A stretch of DNA of 64,000 bases, from the NCBI GenBank assembly GCA_025435555.1, contig JAIWWG010000108.1:1-64000 (forward strand), read 5' to 3'. This document shows, piece by piece, positions 50,701 to 63,442 of this stretch. Within the stretch, counting starts at the first letter, position 1. Every line of letters starts with the position of its first letter. Position numbers and translations under genes: made by a program. The notes below the pieces were generated by a model that worked only from the letters and a program-made list of their open reading frames with translations, was not told the DNA's origin and ran no database searches. Origin of the DNA: Chytriomyces cf. hyalinus JEL632 (taxonomy: Eukaryota > Chytridiomycota > Chytridiomycetes > Chytridiales > Chytriomycetaceae).

Positions 50701-53700
50701 GTTTTGATATTTGCATTTCTGCGCGTCGAGCATGTTCTGAAGCTTGATAAGGTGCGTAAAAAAGGCCAAGTCATTGAATATCGGGTAGGGAACAATTGCC
50801 ACCCCGTTCCCATGCAAACGAGTGATGAAATTGTCTTCACCCTCTCGAGCAACCATCTCAGCAATCTTGTATTTGAATTCCGTCACGACACCTTCGCGAT
50901 CCGCAGGCGGAACGTCTTTGATAATGAGAGCGAGTTTCGAGGTGAACAGCTTCTTCCCATTCTGAGCATCAAAAAGATTGGCACCGTCTTGAAACCTACT
51001 GAACATGGCATTGGCATCTCGACCGATTGTGAAATTCGTTTTCATGAGAACCAAGCTGGAAGTCGCACAGTTGAACACGGTGAGGATGGCGTCTTCTTGA
51101 TGCGACCGTTCAATGCTTTGCAATCCTTCGAAATCAAGGCCGACGTAAATTGTCTTGGACTCATGTTTTGGTATCATCGACATCCATGCACCTTCAGTGC
51201 AGCGCTGTGAGGCTGAGATTAGTTAAACCGACCTTTTAAAAAATGCGAGCGTATTACCATTGCGCTTCCGTCGAAGGAGGTTCCAAGCAAGTGATTCAGC
51301 ATAAACGATTTTCCTGAGCTCTGCTCGCCCATGGATGAGACTACTTTGACTTGGTAGTTGCTGTAATATGTTATGATGCTTTCATACCACCCTTTACCAA
51401 TTGGATTAGTTCAGTGAACAACAAACACCAAAATTTCGCACCGAAGGAAATCGCTTCAGAGATGCTCCCGATATCAGGTTGCTCCACTTCTTGCGATACC
51501 ACTCCATCGCGCAGTGGTACAAATCGGTTTTGAGTCGCCATTGATATTTGTATTGGGATCAGACAAAAGGCTCGCACGAGCCAATCTCCAAACGTTTGCA
51601 CCTCGGAATATTCGCACTTCGCCGAAATGAAACTGGACACATCTGAATATCCATCGAGAGACACTATCATATTATTAAGCGACCGAGTGTCCTTGGTTGT
51701 GATCTTGCGGAGGTCTTCAAAAGAATTCTTCATGTGTCGTTGCAGTAGTTGAGTATACTTTCCCACCTCTTCACATGAAAACTGAGCGCCGATTGGAATT
51801 GCGGCAATGAAATTGCGATCTTTTGGTGCTACGTCACGATCCAAACAAGATTGCACTGGGAATTTGGTGAAAACGTTCTTGTACACATCGAGAAGGCCGC
51901 CTCTTCCCGCGCGACGCTCAATCCGATACTCAAGAAAAATGTTCTGAGTAGTTGTGACAGGCCTGTCAACCATCAAAACTGCATCTGAAGTTATTGCTGT
52001 TATTCGACGTCGCTCATTATTTGCAATGACGATATGATCGTCGACACGAGCATCATTCAAAAACTGCGTCCCGCGGCCAATAACGACCATCAAATCATCA
52101 GTGGAGATTTGCACGGCTCCAGAATACACTTTTCCTGGAGTCACTTTTCGGTTTTCTTGAAACTGCCAGCAGTGACGTTCGAGCGACACCTCTGCAATGA
52201 CGGAAACATACGCGCCGTTGTACACTGCTGTAAGATGAAGCTGTCGGTTGCGAACATTGATCATCTCCACCGAACGGGCCACTTCAGGGGTGAAGCTTGA
52301 AGGAAGTGGGACAATTATGTCAGCTGCCGATGTCGGCTGGGTGCAAAAGAAAATATGCGCCTCCAAGGTGCGAGCAGGATTTTCGTAAACCCCATCGACT
52401 TCAGGTTGTATGATTGATGTATCATCATCGGTCTCTGTGTTTGCATTTGGTGCGATAGGTTGCACGATGGCCATCAGACAAGATCCATCGTTCGTTGCAA
52501 TTACTCGGATAAATCCTGGAGGAAGAACAAACGCAGAAGGTCGAAACTCAGTTGTGACCAAGCTGTAAATTCGAACTCTTCCGCTTTTCTCCACAAAGCA
52601 TACTTCTTCACTCGTTGGAATGAAGATGACGTCGAATATGTCTGGCGATACGCCGTTGTACCAGGCGCCGATATTGATTTGCGGGTGCTTTATAAAAAGC
52701 TCGGTGAAACCTTCGTCAAAGCACATAACATTCAGCTGGAACATTGTGATGTTAGGTCAACATTGTCGACGCTATTAGTTCAAACGAACGACTTACATTT
52801 GCAGATTCTGAATCATACAAAGCCAACAGACTTTTCGACTCATCGAAGGAAATGTGAGATATTGGTCTCTTGAAAATTTTCAACGCGGTTGACTTTTCAA
52901 CTCGATGGCGTAAATCTTGAGAGCCGGTGATGGCAAGTGTATAACAGGACTGAATTTCTTGCAAGAACAAGAGGACATTCCCATTTTTTAAAATATACGC
53001 GCATCTGGCAACTATGGATGAGAACATAATTCAAAAATGAAATGTTTTTCATACCTGAATCGGAGCAACAGCGGATCTATATCAAATTCGATTTGATCGT
53101 ATGAGGTGAATCGAGGAGTGGGCACGAAGGTCTCATGTCCCTCGCCAGCTTCTAGAGTTTTAGCATCGTTTGCATCCAGATTCCCTTTCCACACCGAGTA
53201 TTTGACCAAAGCCGGCTTCGACATCTCCATTTCAAATGCGACATGAATTCTTTTTCTTGCAGACGGGTATCTTGAGTAGTAGTATCGCTCATCTGGACAG
53301 AGATAAATTACAATCGCGCACGGACTTTATCAAGTTCGTCCAGTCCTTACCTCCGACGCTTTTAATGAGAATAAGCCGTCTGGAGAAGTAATCCAATATG
53401 TGGCAGAGGTTTGTCAGCTGAAATACTGAAGCAAGTCGCATTCAAAAATTGCCACGAACCCAATTCCAAAACGTTCTGCCAGAATTTGTTTCGAAGTGGC
53501 CAATGCTGCTGGCAGATTTTTTTGAATAATTTCACGCCGATAGTTGAAGGCACGTGAATTGATAAGGTCTCGCGCTTTTGTAACATTGGGGAGAAATAGC
53601 CCATCTGCTGAAAACCCAGACCGCCATTCTGAATATGCCAAAAGAATCTCAGCGAGAATTGTTTTACAACGCAGCACCATCTGCTCTTTGACGCTCAGCT

Positions 53701-56389
53701 TTTTAAATTCTGCTGCGGGGATCTTGATTGACACGGGTCGACCAGCTTGCAGATCATACAATTCCAGTAATTTCAAATCGAGCTTTGATTCCTCAGCATT
53801 GTGGCCAGGAGAGGTTGAATCCATTGCAGTGGTCGGAACTTCGCATTGTCCACCAGCCGCATTTGGCACGCAGGGTGTGGCCATTCTTGCTGGGCTTGCA
53901 TATGTATCTTCAGCTGGTCTTGTCAATTTTCCTGCAATGGTACTGTCATCTGCAATGGTGCTGACATCCACATGGGAATCTTCGACTTTTCTGTCAGAAG
54001 TGACACCGCTTGCTTCAATTCCAGCATTTGCCGATATGGTTGCATTTATGAGTTTGGCTGCCCGGTCAACAAAATCAGAGTCGCTTGTTCGCATCAATTG
54101 AGCGTCGAGTTCGTCCTTGAGACATCTGAACCAGCCTACCGCATCAGTAGGAGGGCCATTTCGCACAAACGCAGCAACTTTCGCAATGAAATTATACGAT
54201 GGGACTCCTGTGACCGACTCAAGACGTTTTGAGCACTTTTTTAGAACATTGTCAACAGTTCGATTTCTCGAATTTATGCATATAGCGACCAGGGTTTTCG
54301 TTGAGTCAGCTTCAGGGGACTCGCGAGAAAGATGACTCGAGTAAATTTCAGATAGCATGAGCCGCTCTTTTATGGCTTTCCATTTTGGCCGATTGATGCT
54401 TGTCAACTTCGCTTTCAGCGCGGACTCATCAAGAGGAAAAAGCGCAGGCTTACGGAGTTGTTCATATCTGACTTGTCCGCTTGTAGGTTGAATGTGGGAT
54501 TCCGCAGGTGCACTTTCGGGCACAGAGACACAAATGAGAGGGCTGTGACCAGATACAGCATTTTCTTGCTCCGATATCATCGACTCCAAACTGGGGTAGA
54601 GTTCTCGTAATGTGCTTTTGATTTTGACTTCGAGAACAGCCTTGGAAGCAGCCAAATCCAGGTCTATCGCGGACTCTTGCTCCGCCCGAAACTCAGCAAG
54701 CTGCGCCTCCAAAGCAGCATCGAACTCTTTCAGCGGCTGGAGTATAAACTCTTTGTCCGCCATTGCAGGGTAAAGGAAATGCACAAACTTTTGAAACTCG
54801 TCGCGATTGACGGAGTCAGCAAAACGCAAGGTGCTCAATGTCTGCCCCCTAAAAAACTGTTGCAGTTCATCGGGCCCATAGTTGTCGTCAAACTTCTTCG
54901 TAATGCGCTGGCTTGGCACAGACTGGGTGGTTATGAATGCCAGCTGCTGTCTGCTTGGAGCAGGAACAGCAGAATCCAAGGACAAGCAGATTGCCCGGTG
55001 CGTAACGCGAAATCCATCACGAATACGGAAGTTTCTCTCCTTTTCTTGATTCTTGGTCACTTTGAACTCGAAAATGCCGCCATTGTCGACATCAAAGTCC
55101 TCGTCAAAATCCATTTCAAAGCCGTCTTTCTCATTGACAGCGGAGTGGGCTTCCCAATTGATAGAATTAACGTCTTCTCTTGACAGTAAGCAAATTTGCG
55201 TGTGGGTGAGTTTGTACATGAAGCTGCAAAAAAACAAAGTACTTCGTAAGTGGATATGCCACAAGGAAAACTCAAACGACGAAAAATCATGTTCGAAACA
55301 AGATGCTATCTGATATGAGGAAGTAATCGCACCTGTGCAGGTTCACAAGATTTTTTTTCAAATCACTGGACGCGTCATCATAGAAGCAGCCTTGTTCGGG
55401 CCAAAGTATCACAATCCCAGTGCTTTCTTTCATTGATAGGAAGTAAAGGCCGGGTTTCAGCCAAGAGGCCTCAGAATTCGACACCGCATCAGTTAGCATT
55501 TCAAAACTGTTGGACCAAAACATATTACTTTCAATTTGAGCCATTAAATACAGCAACTCACATTTGCTGATCGATCGTGTCAAGCTTTAAAAGCATGGCG
55601 GCCAGTGACTCGCGGTTTCCATAAACGCCAACCAACTTCATCTTTACCTCGCTCAGACGCTGAAAGTCAACGTTGGAAATGGATTTGAATGAGCCTGGGA
55701 CGAGTTGGTTACAAAGTTCCTTGACAGATCCTTGCGCGATGATGATTTTGTCAACTGCGAGAGAAAGTGGATGGTCCATCAATATGCTGTGTTTTCTCGC
55801 ATCATCAAGTTACCATACCTAATCCACTACATCCTGAGTCCTTGTAAAGCTCCAAGATTCTGAACAAGTTAGGGATTCTTTTCAAAACTTGATCAACTTC
55901 TGTTGTCGGGCGCGATGGTTCGAAGTCGAGTGCTTGGTCGCGGCTCAGTATGTAGTCCATATCCATGCCGTCATCTGAATCAAGCAGTTCAACGCTGAAA
56001 CCACCTGATTGTGGCTCTGCAGCCGGTGCAGCGATTAATTCTTTATCAGGCGTAGAGTCTTGAATGCCAGGGGTAGATTCTTGGATATCAAGCGCGTCAA
56101 GATGAATCGGGAGAAGGCCAAAGTCGTTGTCGTCATCGTCTCCAAACAGGTCCTCATCCTCATCCATGGGGACTTGGATCTCGGCGGCTGCCTGTGTTGA
56201 CTTTGTTTCATCTTGGAACTCGGCGGTTGCCTTTGTTGACTCTGCTTGATCTTGGAACTCGGCAGGTGCTGGTGCCAGGTCGACATCGCCAAAGATCGCC
56301 TCGTCCATCAGAGCCTGCATCTCGTTGGTTGGTTCCCTCGAGACGGGCGGATCGGCGTCGTTGCCGTTGCTGTCGTCAATCGTGCCCAT
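47735..56389 (-). CDS. Giant VLIG/GBP-like GTPase with Cys/His repeats and C-terminal VWA domain
   Basis: Thirteen exons on the minus strand: 55819-56389, 55562-55754, 55333-55506, 53460-55223, 53351-53379, 53055-53292, 52797-53004, 51429-52735, 51258-51360, 49384-51204, 48855-49328, 48081-48790 and 47735-48020, giving 2,625 residues. The N terminus is acidic and disordered. A long region without clear domains follows. The G domain has GEQSSGKS (about 1506-1513), CTEG for switch I and GLDFEG for the DxxG motif (about 1553), as in very large inducible and guanylate-binding GTPases. After it come Cys/His repeats of the form HxGxHxC (GHEGDHLC, NHKGEHLC), probably zinc-binding. The C terminus is a VWA domain with an intact metal site: DRSGS near 2379, GGTSF and LSDGED. 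An 81-base in-frame segment at 49938-50018 may be a further intron. The donor before the P-loop exon (gtgttt at 51428) was chosen to keep the frame. Role unknown; related GTPases act in defence or membrane remodelling. Confidence 0.85.
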
Positions 56390-56782
56390 GAGAGTTTTGT
56401 TGCAAGGGAGGCGCGTTCCTTCGTTTTTTTTTTCACTTTTTCAAGTAATGCTTGCGCATTTTTATGCGTCCAGGAAATTTTCTGGTTGCTGGGCCACATG
56501 TCTTATCTGTCCGAAACTGCACGGGACCAACAAGCCTTTAGCTGGGCGACACAACAGCGAGAGTCCGACCTGGACACAGACATGGATGGTCAGCGCTTCA
56601 GGCACCGTATAGCATGGCAGGAGGCCCACGTTACGCCCACCCAGCAAATCCCAGCATAGAACGAACGTGCGAATCGGAGCGCATTATGGGCTCGGCAAGC
56701 CTTGTTGTGGGCGACGTTTCAAGAAGACGGTACGGCCTGGGCACGCACAAGAAATCTTTATTAAATCAAACACAACGGGCAC
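56390..56782. other. Intergenic between the giant GTPase gene and the chitin synthase gene
   Basis: Holds the promoter of the GTPase gene next to 56389, with a T-rich run near 56420-56440, and the 3' untranslated region of the chitin synthase. No gene seen. Confidence 0.5.
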
Positions 56783-59700
56783 TTAAAACATGTCCAGGCC
56801 ACGCTCCGCCACCCAACAAACCCAGTACAGAAACGATCCTGCAAATCGAACCGCCGTCAGTCCCGCAACGCTCCACAAGAGGAACGACAGGAAATAGTTG
56901 GGGTCGTTGTCGCGTGACATTTTCGAAATCACGGTCGAATTGGTCAAAATGTAGACGAGCAGGAAATTGGACAGGAACCAAGCAACCACCACGTACGTTC
57001 GGTAGTTTTTAAAATGGTCTGAACACAAAACATGCCCACATCAGCTGACCAATTTTAAACAGAAAAGAAATAAACGGAACGCACCTTCAGATGTAAAGTC
57101 GACTGGCTTTGAGTCCTCCTTTTGCGGCGGGTTTCGGAGCAGATAAGACATATTCTTGAGTTTCTCGAGCTCGTTGATATAGCTGGGAGCAGGCACGTCT
57201 GTGGCAGCGACTTCCTCACCCTTCTCATTCTTCTTCGACTTGACCGCCGGCGCGTGGGACGTGCTATCTTGGCCCTTTGTGCCCCAAGAAATGTCGTGGA
57301 TGTTGCAGACTAGAAGAAATCAATAAGTCTGCAACCAATTCCCCTGAAAACTCAAAGACTTACATGCATACACCATCAGCACATTGGTAAAAGTGGGTAT
57401 CATCAGCAAATACTGCAGCAAACACGTAATCGTGTGCCATGGATCCAAGTACAACAAACTGCTCAACACATACAGCGCGTACGTGCACATTAGCGAAACA
57501 GCCAAATCTCTGAATGATGCAACTCGTCCAATGTATCGAGCCACGTCAGTGAACCCGTGCACTGAAGTCGGAACGCCTTTGACTTGCAAAAACATGGTCC
57601 AACTGACAAGTGCAAGCATGAGAACCATGCACAGGGCAAAGATGAATGAAATGAAGATCACAAGGGTCTTGACGGTGTCAGGTTTGTTTCCAAGAGAAAC
57701 AAGTACCATGGTAATGAATGCAGTGATGTACGCTGCCTTCAAGGTTGCTGAGACGGCGGTACCATATGGAAAGAAAGGGTCTACTCCATATGTATCTACG
57801 ATAGCTTGTGTGCAGTCTGCAAACCTTTTGTCTGCGATATTGAACATGAACTAAGACAAAGAGTTAGTCCTTGCCGATACTTTGCCAGATGACAACAACT
57901 TACAAAAAAGCAAATGTACATGCTGGCAATATTGAACCACGAAAACGCCAAGTTGATTGCGTTATAAAACGTTTCAAGCAGCAAAATAAACTTTCTGTGC
58001 GGGTAGTGCCCCGAAGTCAAGATGCGGGTGAAATTTTGGACCGCGTAAGTGGACGCAAAGAAGGAGCCGTTGAACCATCGTCGGCGTTGCTTAATCAGAT
58101 CGTGCATTTCAGTGGGAACATCCGTCTCGGCTTTTGCGGATTTTACGTATTTCAGAACGTATTGGTTGTGAGCTTTCATCACCAATTCGAAGCACAGGAT
58201 GCGATCTTCAGCCCTGCACCAGGTGTTAGTTGGCCTCTCGAGATTGCATCAAAAAAGTTTAATGGTGCTCACAGGTACATGTTGGATTCAGAGACATTGG
58301 GCCGACCCACTGCAAACGGAATTCTCAGAACACGCTGACGAGAATTGAAGCGATCAACACAAAATGAACTCACCAATGCCATCAGCATGCAACTTCTCAC
58401 CCTTGAAATAACATTCAAGAGGCCTACCAAGAAGTGCTTTGTACCGGTATGCAGAAAACGCGCCCGGAAGAACAGAAATGTAGCCACACATGGACTCGAA
58501 CGGCTTATCCAAAATGTTTGACATTTTATACTCAAAGTTTTGGACTGCAACCAGTGGGTTCATGAGATTTTTCCACATGCTTCCCAACTCGGCGGCAATT
58601 TCTCCGCATGCTCCAGCAACGTTTTTGTTTCGGTCGAATGCTGTTGACAAGAACATCAGCATGCAGACAACAGACTCTACACCCACAAATAATCACCTCG
58701 ATACAAATGATAAAACGACTGCCGCGTAGGCCGAGTCCCAACATCCAACAAGATACAAACCTCGGGCTTCAACTTTTCACAAATCGAATTGAAAAACCAT
58801 CGATGCGAGTTGATTTTTTTAGCATTTTTTTCCTTGAGGACAAAGATGGTTTGCATCGGTACGACGGGTATCTCATGTTTTTGAGTGTCTCCACCGACAA
58901 AGCGAATGTTCAATTCTTGGTCGATACGAGCTTGCGTCGTGAATTCAAAAAAGTGGGCTTCCACTGGCTTTTCGTTCACTGTGGAGCGAGGTAGACCTTC
59001 AACGAAGCAGCCCATGGCTGATAAGACATCCAATGTTTGCTTGTTCATTGGACGAACGCCTGTGGCAATATTTTTAAGTATCGAATTCATCAAGAAGGCT
59101 TAGGGTTGGCGTACCGTCGGCGACAATGACCACAACTATTTCTTTCCATGCGAGGGCATTCCATCCTTTCTTTCCCAAGGAGCACAGGTATGAAATGTTG
59201 TCCATCACCGCTGATATGGTTTTAGTGAACAGCAACTCGTCCTCGTTGTACCTGAACAAGAACATTTCAGCCGAGAGCAAGTAGATTGCTTTTTTTAAAC
59301 CCTCTGCAATTACATTGTACACACAACTGCCAGTTTCGTCTTTCTGCCAATCATTGATTGCCTGACATTGTACTGTCTTCCAAAGTAGTTGGCATCACAA
59401 GTGACTGCAGTGTACCTGGAGAAGATTATCGGTTGTTCGTTTAAATGCCATGAAATATAAAGGGTCATGAAACAATGTCACCTCAAGTTGGTGAATTCCT
59501 CGTCCGTTCTGTGGTACACGTTGTTCAGGTATTCCTCTCCAAGAGGAATATCCACCACAAAGTTGCCGTCCGTCAAAACAACTTCCTTATTGACCATTTT
59601 TGTGGGTTTGCGCTGGAAGGGGGATCTTTGAAACCCCTTCTTCTCAGGCATCTGGAAAATAAAGTCGGGGTCGGATTTTGCAAAATGCTGGAAGGGCGCA

Positions 59701-60020
59701 ATCTGCTGGTATCCAATCGCCATCTAGAAGGAATCACATCAGCGGGAGCCCGTTCAGGATATCTGAGTTAACATTATTACCGCGTTTCTGCCAGGCGTCG
59801 GAGCAGGCGAGACTTCTTCAGAGATGGACATCATTTCCGCCATTCTAGGCTGATTCAAGTAGGATTCTGGCATACCCGAATGGTATGGGTGGTTGGGAAC
59901 ACTGGGGCTGTATGGCTGGTGCTTGACACTGACGAAACTGCGTTCATCCGCGTTGGAGGATGATGAAGAGGCTACTTGTTCGCGACTTCCCTGCGAAGGA
60001 AGTGCCTGATACTGCTGCAT
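56783..60020 (-). CDS. Chitin synthase, division 1 (class I-III type)
   Basis: Eleven exons on the minus strand: 59781-60020, 59482-59723, 59314-59415, 59115-59251, 58697-59059, 58374-58640, 58273-58309, 57904-58213, 57364-57850, 57085-57309 and 56783-57018, giving 881 residues. It polymerises UDP-GlcNAc into chitin at the plasma membrane. The disordered N terminus leads to [11 protein letters not shown] and [10 protein letters not shown]. Core motifs are [60 protein letters not shown] and [11 protein letters not shown]. Six to seven membrane helices follow and include [15 protein letters not shown], typical of division 1. No myosin or cytochrome-b5 domain, so it is not class IV-V. A 37-base exon (58273-58309) is unusually short. 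It diverges from the RNase III gene. Confidence 0.95.
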
Positions 60021-60174
60021 GCGTGTGTGTGAATTGGGGGATCTTTTTTTGTTTTTCTTTTTGTGCGCGTTTGGATTTGGTTTGTTTTGATCGCGTTGTT
60101 TGTCATGAAAAAGGGTTCAAAAAGCCAAGCATTTTCTGTTCCAAACTTTGTTTATTTAAATAAATATTTACGTA
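60021..60174. promoter_or_regulatory. 154-base divergent promoter, chitin synthase / RNase III
   Basis: Start codons face away across 154 bases. The RNase III side has the AT-rich run tttatttaaataaatattta (60151-60170), a possible core element. Confidence 0.55.
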
Positions 60175-60876
60175 ATGAACAACACGATCGCCGGATACAC
60201 GTTCCGCAACGCCAGTCTCCTAAAAGCAGCGCTGGTACATCCAGGCGCATCGCCACCCCCTCCAGTCAACACACTGACCAGTTTCCAGCGCCTCGAGTTT
60301 CTCGGAGACGCAATCCTCAAAATGGTCGTGTCCGAGCGAGTCTTTCAAGAATACGCCACCGAAAACGAAGGCCAACTCACAAATCGAACAGCTACTCTCG
60401 TGAGCGCAGACGCATGCGGGAGAATGGCACGCATGGCCGACATGCATAAACGAATGACGGTGGCTGTGAACGCAGATCTCGAAAACTCATCCATCCTTTG
60501 CGACGCATTTGAAGCGTTGGTGGGTGCGGTTTATTTGGATGGGGGCAGCAAGATGGGACACGTGTCTGTTTGGTTGAATGGGTTTGTCGACAAGATTGAG
60601 ACGGAGAACCGTCGGGCCGAGCTCGCTAATCCTATTGCTGCGCTTCAAATTCTGTGTCAGAAGACGCTTGCGTTCCAGGAGTTGCCTGCGTACACTTCGG
60701 ACTGCGTTCAGGACAAGGGAGTGATACGGCTGTTCACAAGCGCCGTCTCCCACCCAAATCTTCCCAATGTCGTTGGCCGCGGTCAAGCAAGCAGCATCAA
60801 GAAGGCCAAAGCAAACGCGGCTGAGGACATGATACAGCAGCTCAGTCAAGACTTGGCGTCAGTGAAAATCGAATGA
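60175..60876 (+). CDS. Ribonuclease III (single RIII domain + dsRNA-binding domain)
   Basis: Intronless frame of 233 residues with the layout of bacterial and simple fungal RNase III. The endonuclease signature is FQRLEFLGDAILK near residues 38-50, carrying the catalytic Glu and Asp. DAFEALVGAVYLDGG near 103-117 supplies the second Asp/Glu pair. The first Glu of the usual ERLEFLGD is Gln here. That position is less critical, so activity is likely. A C-terminal dsRNA-binding domain follows (NPIAALQILCQKT ... KKAKANAAEDMI). The enzyme cuts double-stranded RNA and could act on rRNA, snoRNA or mRNA, or in mitochondria. No clear targeting peptide. Confidence 0.9.
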   Translation: MNNTIAGYTFRNASLLKAALVHPGASPPPPVNTLTSFQRLEFLGDAILKMVVSERVFQEYATENEGQLTNRTATLVSADACGRMARMADMHKRMTVAVNADLENSSILCDAFEALVGAVYLDGGSKMGHVSVWLNGFVDKIETENRRAELANPIAALQILCQKTLAFQELPAYTSDCVQDKGVIRLFTSAVSHPNLPNVVGRGQASSIKKAKANAAEDMIQQLSQDLASVKIE

Positions 60877-61049
60877 AGGGAAACAGAACAGAACAAGATC
60901 GCTTTGAACAAGATCGCTTTAGTACAAGCAATAGCTGCAATAATACCGCGACAATAAATAAGGAAATAAATGTGCATTAATATTTCGGTATTGCTGACGG
61001 CATGGTCTGATTTTTATTGGTGGCCAATAGAGCGTAAAAAACACCAAAA

Positions 61050-63288
61050 ATGGAATCCATCGCAGCCCAATTGGACCTCAATCCAAACGTTTTCATTGCT
61101 GGCGTGGCCATTGCAGCCATTGCAGTTGCCTACTCCGTATACAAGACTCTTCTGCCATCGAAGCCAAGCGGTCACTCCAAGGCAGCCCTGGTCAAAGTCC
61201 CGTTTCCAGACGGTAAGCTTCTGAGCGTCGTTTAGAACCAGCAACTGATCTCAATTCATGCGACAGCATGCGATCCTGATTGGGACAAGGGTCGAATTCT
61301 GGAGAATCCAATGCTGAGGGTACCGTATAAAACCATTCAGCATTGGTGCGACAACTAACCTCGCCGTGCGACAACAGGACCCCGCCAACCCAGACGTCAT
61401 CACTTGCTTTGATCCCGCCACCGGCCGTTACCTCGGAACGCGCACCCCAACGACCCGCAAACAAGTGTACGAGATTGTAGCACGATCAAAAAAAGCACAG
61501 GAAACATACCAAAAATCGAGTTGGCAACTGCGCCGCGATATTCTCGCAACGTTCCATGAATACATTATCCGTGAGCAAGAAGGAATTTGCCGAGTTTCGG
61601 CCAGATCCTCGGGAAAAACAAGTTGAGTATTGTCTTCCCATCCCACTTCCAATTCAAGCAGCCTCACTGAACGCACGATACAAAACAATTCTTCAGTGCT
61701 CGATGCAACATTCGGTGAAATCATTCCCACCTGCGAAAAGCTTCTCTTCACCATCCAAGAAGGCGAAAAGTCTCTCAGCCCCGAAAAACGCTCCAGCGGA
61801 ACCATGTCGTTCTTGGCTTCTGCGCGTGTTGAATATGTTCCAGTGGGTGTGATGGGTCTCATTGTTTCGTGGAACTACCCTTTCCACAACGTCATTAGTC
61901 CCCTCGTGAGCGCTTTGATGGCCGGAAACGGATGCGTCATCAAAGTCAGCGAGTACTCTGGATGGGCTACTGAATGGCTGCAGTCCCTTGTTAGCAAAGT
62001 ATTGGAAGTGCATGGAGTCGATCCAGCGCTTGTTACATTTATTGATGGGTTTGCTGAGGCGGGTGAAGCGCTTGTTGAAAGTGCCGACAAGGTGAACATT
62101 GTATTTTTTTGGAGCGCAAAGGGCATCTCGATGGAATTAACGGTTGCAATTCACGCAAATCAGATTACGTTCATTGGATCTCCCAACGTTGGAAAACTCG
62201 TGATGCGTCATGCAAGTGCTACCCTCACCCCAGTCGTCCTGGAACTCGGTGGAAAAGACGCTGCCATCGTTTTCAACGACTGCGAATACGACAACATGCT
62301 CAAAATTTGTATGCGAGGTGGTCTCCAAAACTGCGGACAAAACTGTGCTGGTAAAGTCGAAACATTCTTTGTATAAACATCATTTTTATAAGACTAACCC
62401 GTGAAATTGTTTATCAGGTATGGAGCGAATGATTGTTGAAGCCGGTATCTACGAGCGTCTCGTGAAAGACGTGTCAACGCTCCTCGCATCACTCCGCCTG
62501 GGAACTCCCTTCGAAGAAAACGTGGACTTGGGCGCCATCACCATGAAAACCCAAATCAAAATTATGCAAGACCTTCTCGCCGATGCAGTCAGCAAAGGCG
62601 CTGTCATCGAATGCGGTGGGAAAGTGTGGATCCATCCACAGTATCCTCAGGGACAATACTTTGAACCTACTGTTGTGACGGGTGTCACTTCTGACATGAA
62701 AATTCATCATGAAGAGATTTTTGGGCCCGTGTTTTTGATTTACAAGTTCAAGACGGAGGAGGAAGCTGTATCGATCATCAATAGCACCGAATTTGGGCTT
62801 GGATCGGCTGTATTCAGTCTCAATTACGCCAAGGCTGAGCGAGTTGCTGCGCAAGTGAAAGCGGGCATGTGCAACATTAACGGATGGGGTTTCAGTTACC
62901 TTTGCCAGGTTCGATATCTGTCAATTCCTTATTTTTTTTATTTTTTGCCACGCTAAACTTACCTCACCGAAAAACACTCCAATCGCATCAACAGTCATGT
63001 CCTTTCGGTGGTATTAAAAAATCCGGTTTCGATCGATTTGGAGGTGTCGAAGGTCTCCGCGGAAACTGCCACATCAAAGCCATGACAACCGACAAACTTG
63101 GCCATTTAGGAATCCGCGCGCAAGTTCCACCAATTCTGCACTTTCCAATCCAGAAAGAAGCCGTTGGCTTCCAGGCCGCGTTGATTGAAATCATGTACTC
63201 GTTTACTGTCTGGGACAAGGTCGTGGGAGTCACGCGTTTGTTGAAAGCTGTTACTGGCGGCAACGGTGCTTCCAAAAAGAACAACTAG
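61050..63288 (+). CDS. MSC7: Msc7-type aldehyde dehydrogenase, membrane-anchored
   Basis: Seven exons: 61050-61212, 61267-61319, 61378-61621, 61697-62091, 62164-62350, 62418-62908 and 62995-63288, giving 608 residues. The N-terminal membrane helix (FIAGVAIAAIAVAYSVY) is typical of fungal Msc7 (YHR039C) and absent from soluble ALDHs. The domain has SGKTMLDATFGEI, the NAD motif FIGSPNVGKLV, the general-base region LELGGKD, the catalytic Cys in NCGQNCAG and PFGGIKKSGFDRFGG. The intron at 62092-62163 is 72 bases and in frame; removing it restores SADKITFIGSP. The substrate of Msc7 is unknown, and the yeast protein was named from a meiotic recombination screen. A CCAAT-like box (61024-61027) lies just before the start. 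Confidence 0.92.
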
Positions 63289-63442
63289 ACCACGCCAAAA
63301 TGTCTCATTCATATATTCCTTGAATAGGAAAATAAAATAAACACGACTGAATTTTTTTATTCACCCCACGTAAATCCCTCTTGCACCAAGTCTGTTACCT
63401 GACAGAGGCAGCCGCCAACTTCCCTCCACCAAAACACCAAAA

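Noticed and set aside
51361-51398. Donor gtaaag at 51397 before the P-loop exon of the giant GTPase
   Set aside because: It would give a 37-base intron and the wrong phase for the GEQSSGKS frame; the gtgttt donor at 51428 gives 68 bases and the right phase.
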